Shown one piece after another: positions 61,333 through 64,000 of a DNA stretch of 64,000 nucleotides. The notes beneath the pieces are model-generated. The model worked only from the letters and a program-made list of their open reading frames with translations, was not told the origin of the DNA and ran no database searches. The translations under genes and the position numbers were made by a program. Position 1 is the first letter of the stretch. Every line of letters starts with the position of its first letter. The stretch comes from Chitinophaga sp. GbtcB8 (GTDB lineage Bacteria > Bacteroidota > Bacteroidia > Chitinophagales > Chitinophagaceae): positions 1 to 64,000 of the forward strand of contig NZ_JAGXJN010000026.1 of the NCBI RefSeq assembly GCF_019091455.1. The letters are read 5' to 3'.

Positions 61333-61755
61333 ATGATATACAAGCATGATATCGAGAACCTGCAATTTAACATTGTCCGCATCGGTGAATATGAGCTGTG
61401 TGTTTTTGCCCGGCTTTTTGACATCGGCATTGGCATTAGCACCATCCGGAGCAGAATGAGCAAGGCATATGTAGCCTCTTTCCCGGTGGAGAAGGATGAT
61501 GAAGCTATCCGCAATTTATACTGCTTACTGGCCGAAGTATTACGCCAGAACCCGGAAATTGCGCCGGAAAGCCTGGCCATGCCCAGTACCAGCATAACAC
61601 CGGAAGGGGTAAAAGTATCACAGTACCTGAGATCCCTGCTGCCGGAATCGTGTGAAACCTTACCCCCTATGCAGCTGGCCTCCCTGGACCAGATTGCGGC
61701 AATTATTCACGGGCATATTCATCAGAGCAAGGTGGGGCCCGCAATTAATAATTAA
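61333..61755 (+). CDS. Uncharacterised protein
   Basis: 140 residues from MIYKHDIENLQFNIVRIGEY (an ATG at 61303 would add ten residues). The central part LFDIGIGISTIRSRMSKAYV and helix DDEAIRNLYCLLAEVLRQNP show no known motif; no signal peptide or transmembrane helix. The last two residues (NN) fall in an ATTAATAATTAACG word-repeat fragment at 61743-61756. Convergent with the AraC gene, separated by 3 bp. Confidence 0.55.
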   Translation: MIYKHDIENLQFNIVRIGEYELCVFARLFDIGIGISTIRSRMSKAYVASFPVEKDDEAIRNLYCLLAEVLRQNPEIAPESLAMPSTSITPEGVKVSQYLRSLLPESCETLPPMQLASLDQIAAIIHGHIHQSKVGPAINN

Positions 61756-61758
61756 CGA

Positions 61759-62607
61759 TTAAGGTTCTGTAGAAGATTGGCTCCGGTATACGGAGGGCGT
61801 GGCGCCTTTTAATTTCTTAAAGAAACGGTTCAAATGGCTTTTGTCCGTAAAGCCAAATTCATCTGCTATTTCCGTGATGCGCATATCACTTTGGGAGAGG
61901 CGGTTTTCAATAAGCTTTAGCTTATAGCTGGTAATATATTCCTGCAAGGTTTCGTTGGTTTCTTTCCTGAAATAACGTCCCAGGTAAGTTTCAGAGATGC
62001 CAAACTTTTTGCTGATAGCAGCCCCTTTCAGCTTTTCCGGGAAATAGATATTAGCCTGTACGTATTGCAGTATTTCCAGCACTTTCCGGTCGCTTTGCGT
62101 ATTTACATCTTCCGGGAAAGATAATAACAGGTTCCTGACCACTATCACCAGTATGGTTTGTATGTACTGTGCAATCAGCTCATTACTGTATAAAGTGTTA
62201 TGCTGATGCTCATAGATCAATGCCTGCATAATACCCTTCATCGTTGCCTTATCTTCCTGTTTTTTGATCACACATCCCGGTTCCTTATTAGCATTGTTTA
62301 AAATTATCTCCATTTTCTCCAGCTGCTCTTTGGAAGCAGCGCCGCCACGCAGGTAAATATGGGTGAAGCGGATAAAGAATAACTGTGTGGTTGTTTCAAA
62401 AATAAACGCATGGCTATCGTCCGGCGCCAACAGGAACAGGTTACCTGCCATATAAGGTACCGTGTTATTATTGATATGCTGTTTACCGGTTCCGGAAACA
62501 ATGTACACCAGCTCAAAAAAGCTTACCTGGTGCGTACCGCGGGGACACACATCCGCGGGCTCTTTCAGCACCAGCTCATAGGTATTATGTAAGGTATCTT
62601 TTGCCAT
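61759..62607 (-). CDS. AraC-family transcriptional regulator
   Basis: 282 residues. The N-terminal cupin sensor has VCPRGTHQVSFFELVYIVSG and GNLFLLAPDDSHAFIFETTT. The C-terminal HTH pair is PEKLKGAAISKKFGISETYL, then MRITEIADEFGFTDKSHLNR and FFKKLKGATPSVYRS. Divergent from the MDR oxidoreductase at 62694 with an 86-bp spacer, so it likely regulates that gene. Confidence 0.9.
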   Translation of the reverse strand: MAKDTLHNTYELVLKEPADVCPRGTHQVSFFELVYIVSGTGKQHINNNTVPYMAGNLFLLAPDDSHAFIFETTTQLFFIRFTHIYLRGGAASKEQLEKMEIILNNANKEPGCVIKKQEDKATMKGIMQALIYEHQHNTLYSNELIAQYIQTILVIVVRNLLLSFPEDVNTQSDRKVLEILQYVQANIYFPEKLKGAAISKKFGISETYLGRYFRKETNETLQEYITSYKLKLIENRLSQSDMRITEIADEFGFTDKSHLNRFFKKLKGATPSVYRSQSSTEP

Positions 62608-62693
62608 GACAAGATCTTACCCTGTTTAGGTGTAAAAGTACTCCGTTTTTTACCTTAAACAGCGCGAACTTTGCAGGGTCAAAATCAAATGAT

Positions 62694-63698
62694 ATGAACG
62701 ATCAAACCATGCAGGCCTTAGTGCTGGAAGACTTTCAGCAAAACCTGCAGTTAAGGGAAGTACCGAAACCCAGGGCTCAAAAAGGCCAGGTGCTGGTACA
62801 GGTAAAAGCAAGCGGCGTAAATCCGCTGGATCTTAAAATAAAGGCCGGGGAAGCGGGCCACGCAAAAGTAAGCACCCCTGCTATCCTGGGGCTGGATATG
62901 GCTGGCGTAGTTGTGGAGGTTGGAGAAGGCATTACCCAATTTAAACCAGGTGATGAAGTGTATGGCGCCGTGGGCGGCGTAGGCGGGCATCCGGGCACCT
63001 TAGCCGCTTATATTGCGGCAGATGCAGAGCTGCTGGCGCATAAACCGAAGAACCTTAGTTTCCGGGAAGCAGCAGCTTTACCCTTAACCATCATTACCGC
63101 CTGGGAAGGATTGGTAGACCACGCTAAAGTAAAGGCCGGCAACACCGTGCTGGTACAGGGTGCTGCTGGCGGTGTAGGTAATGTAGTGGTGCAGCTGGCC
63201 AGGTATTTTGGTGCAAAAGTATGGGGTACCGTTGCGCCGGAAGATACTGCGTTCCTGGAAAACATGGGAGGTACCTCTATCGACTATACGAAATATGCGG
63301 TTGCAGATTATGTACAGGAATATACCGCCGGTGAAGGCTTTGATATTGTTTATGATACGGTGGGCGGCGCTACGCTGGATGCCTCTTTCCTGGCGGCTAA
63401 AGTTTATACCGGCCATGTGCTGAGCATCTTAGGATGGGGTACGCATAACCTGGCGCCACTTTCTTTCCGCGGGGCAACCTATTCCGGTGTTTTTACCCTG
63501 CGCCCTTTGCTCACCGGTTTACATAAAAAACATCATGGTGATATTTTGCAGCAGGCCACTGCTATTATTGAAGCGGGGGCGCTAAAACCTTATGTGGATG
63601 CGGTTGAATACAGCTTTTCATCTGTTCAGCAGGCATATGAGGCATTGGAGAAAAAAACGGCCCGCGGTAAGGTCGTGATAAGTGTGCCACACCTTTAA
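62694..63698 (+). CDS. NADP-dependent quinone-oxidoreductase-like MDR protein
   Basis: 334 residues (an internal ATG at 62709 is possible). The GroES-like domain has VKASGVNPLDLKIKAGEAGH and ILGLDMAGVVVEVGEGITQF. The Rossmann segment VLVQGAAGGVGNVVVQLARY and FDIVYDTVGGATLDASFLAA are conserved. No zinc ligands, so it is a quinone oxidoreductase/zeta-crystallin-type enzyme that reduces quinones or enones with NADPH. Divergent AraC control suggests induction by a reactive substrate. Confidence 0.9.
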   Translation: MNDQTMQALVLEDFQQNLQLREVPKPRAQKGQVLVQVKASGVNPLDLKIKAGEAGHAKVSTPAILGLDMAGVVVEVGEGITQFKPGDEVYGAVGGVGGHPGTLAAYIAADAELLAHKPKNLSFREAAALPLTIITAWEGLVDHAKVKAGNTVLVQGAAGGVGNVVVQLARYFGAKVWGTVAPEDTAFLENMGGTSIDYTKYAVADYVQEYTAGEGFDIVYDTVGGATLDASFLAAKVYTGHVLSILGWGTHNLAPLSFRGATYSGVFTLRPLLTGLHKKHHGDILQQATAIIEAGALKPYVDAVEYSFSSVQQAYEALEKKTARGKVVISVPHL

Positions 63699-63711
63699 GG
63701 TATGGCACACC
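63681..63711. terminator. Hairpin terminator between convergent genes
   Basis: GTGTGCCACACC and GGTATGGCACAC form a stem with one mismatch over a short TTTAA loop; the MDR stop lies in the stem. T-rich DNA (AATTATTTAATTTC) follows on the plus strand. It probably ends both convergent transcripts. Confidence 0.65.
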
Positions 63712-63716
63712 TGTAA

Positions 63717-64000
63717 TTATTTAATTTCAAAACGGTAGCTCCCTGATGAGATCTTATATGTTGCAGGCACCAGCTTTCCATCCAGATAAACCTTCCCTGT
63801 TAAGTGAACAGTTGCCGTGGAATTAGCAGGCACAGTTACGTTGTAGACAATGTAAGCTCCCTCCTTTTTCCAGCTGGAAACAATGTTGCCAAAAGGCCCG
63901 TAGTGCGATGCCTCAAAATGATCCAGTCCCGGAACAAAGTGGGGTTCCAGGATCACATTCTTAAAACCGGGCTGCAGCGGATCGGCTTTTATACCGCCAA
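63717..64000 (-). CDS. Alpha-L-rhamnosidase, GH78 (C-terminal part; N-terminus beyond window)
   Basis: Open in the minus frame from the right window edge to TAA at 63717: GGIKADPLQPGFKNVILEPH, FVPGLDHFEASHYGPFGNIV, SSWKKEGAYIVYNVTVPANS, then TATVHLTGKVYLDGKLV. This is the Greek-key C-terminal domain of GH78 rhamnosidases, with the GLxxFxASYxSxxGxIxSxW pattern. The catalytic barrel lies outside. It removes terminal rhamnose from plant polysaccharide or flavonoid glycosides; no other rhamnose genes are visible here. Confidence 0.85.
   Translation of the reverse strand, partial: GGIKADPLQPGFKNVILEPHFVPGLDHFEASHYGPFGNIVSSWKKEGAYIVYNVTVPANSTATVHLTGKVYLDGKLVPATYKISSGSYRFEIK

Noticed and set aside
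1..64000. tRNA, rRNA, riboswitch or insertion sequence
   Set aside because: No T-loop/anticodon patterns, rRNA segments, transposase motifs or aptamer cores were recognised on either strand; a covariance search would be needed to be certain.

Overview
The window reads as a chromosomal segment of a Bacteroidota bacterium, most likely Chitinophagaceae (Chitinophaga-like). The grounds are a SusC/SusD pair, several outer-membrane beta-barrel receptors, Bacteroidota-style small RRM and DUF proteins, candidate promoters of the TAnnTTTG type, and a moderately GC-rich coding sequence set between AT-rich spacers. No rRNA, tRNA, CRISPR array, prophage or complete insertion sequence was seen. Both edges cut genes: a YpfJ-type metallopeptidase on the left and a GH78 rhamnosidase on the right.

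Layout. 1-10.6 kb: zinc metallopeptidase, a DrrAB-type ABC exporter, an MDR oxidoreductase, fdhD next to a YdeP-type molybdopterin oxidoreductase interrupted by one amber codon, an Omp85-like barrel protein, a DUF1328 membrane peptide and DUF695. 10.8-19.3 kb: TonB-type barrel receptor, thioesterase, ABC exporter, two tiny lipoproteins, DUF763, a histone-H1-like basic protein and endonuclease V. 19.6-21.2 kb: an actin-like ATPase whose nucleotide-binding motif order appears circularly permuted, overlapping a bactofilin gene. 22.7-34.3 kb: a mannan utilisation locus (susC, susD, GH26 mannanase, sodium symporter, GH130 phosphorylase, mannobiose 2-epimerase, divergent AraC regulator). The logic is: capture and uptake of manno-oligosaccharide at the outer membrane, GH26 cleavage to mannobiose, symport, epimerisation to mannosylglucose, and phosphorolysis.

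34.4-37.7 kb: pirin, a receiver-like domain without its phospho-acceptor Asp, a ring-cleaving dioxygenase and an esterase, resembling quinone/electrophile detoxification sets. 38-39.5 kb: cold-shock protein divergent from a fatty-acid desaturase. 39.7-52.7 kb: large MscS channel, DinB, SMUG2-type glycosylase, GH29 fucosidase, ABC ATPase, RRM protein, 2OG-Fe(II) oxygenase coupled to an Ada-like zinc protein, DoxX, spondin-domain lipoprotein, peroxiredoxin and a Met/Lys-repeat protein. 52.9-55.6 kb: cytochrome b, SUOX/MsrP-like molybdoenzyme, MsrB and MsrA, which together look like an envelope methionine-sulfoxide repair set. 55.6-64 kb: ABM monooxygenase, NmrA-type SDR, HD hydrolase, UspA, PNPOx-like protein, DUF2264, DUF6766, AraC with an MDR oxidoreductase, and the GH78 fragment.

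Two features cut across the window. First, many intergenic spaces carry word-repeat palindromes: short words (AAAGCxGAAAGC, AATTACGAATT, ATGGACCATTG, ATTAATAATTAATG, AAATGTAAAATG, GTTAGTGGTTAG and others) repeated on one arm, with the complement on the other arm. They often abut or supply stop codons, and one adds a tail to the GH26 protein. Second, there are gene remnants: the tail of a TonB-dependent receptor, a 5'-truncated DUF5063 gene, and the nonsense-interrupted YdeP homologue. All calls come from reading the sequence without database searches.
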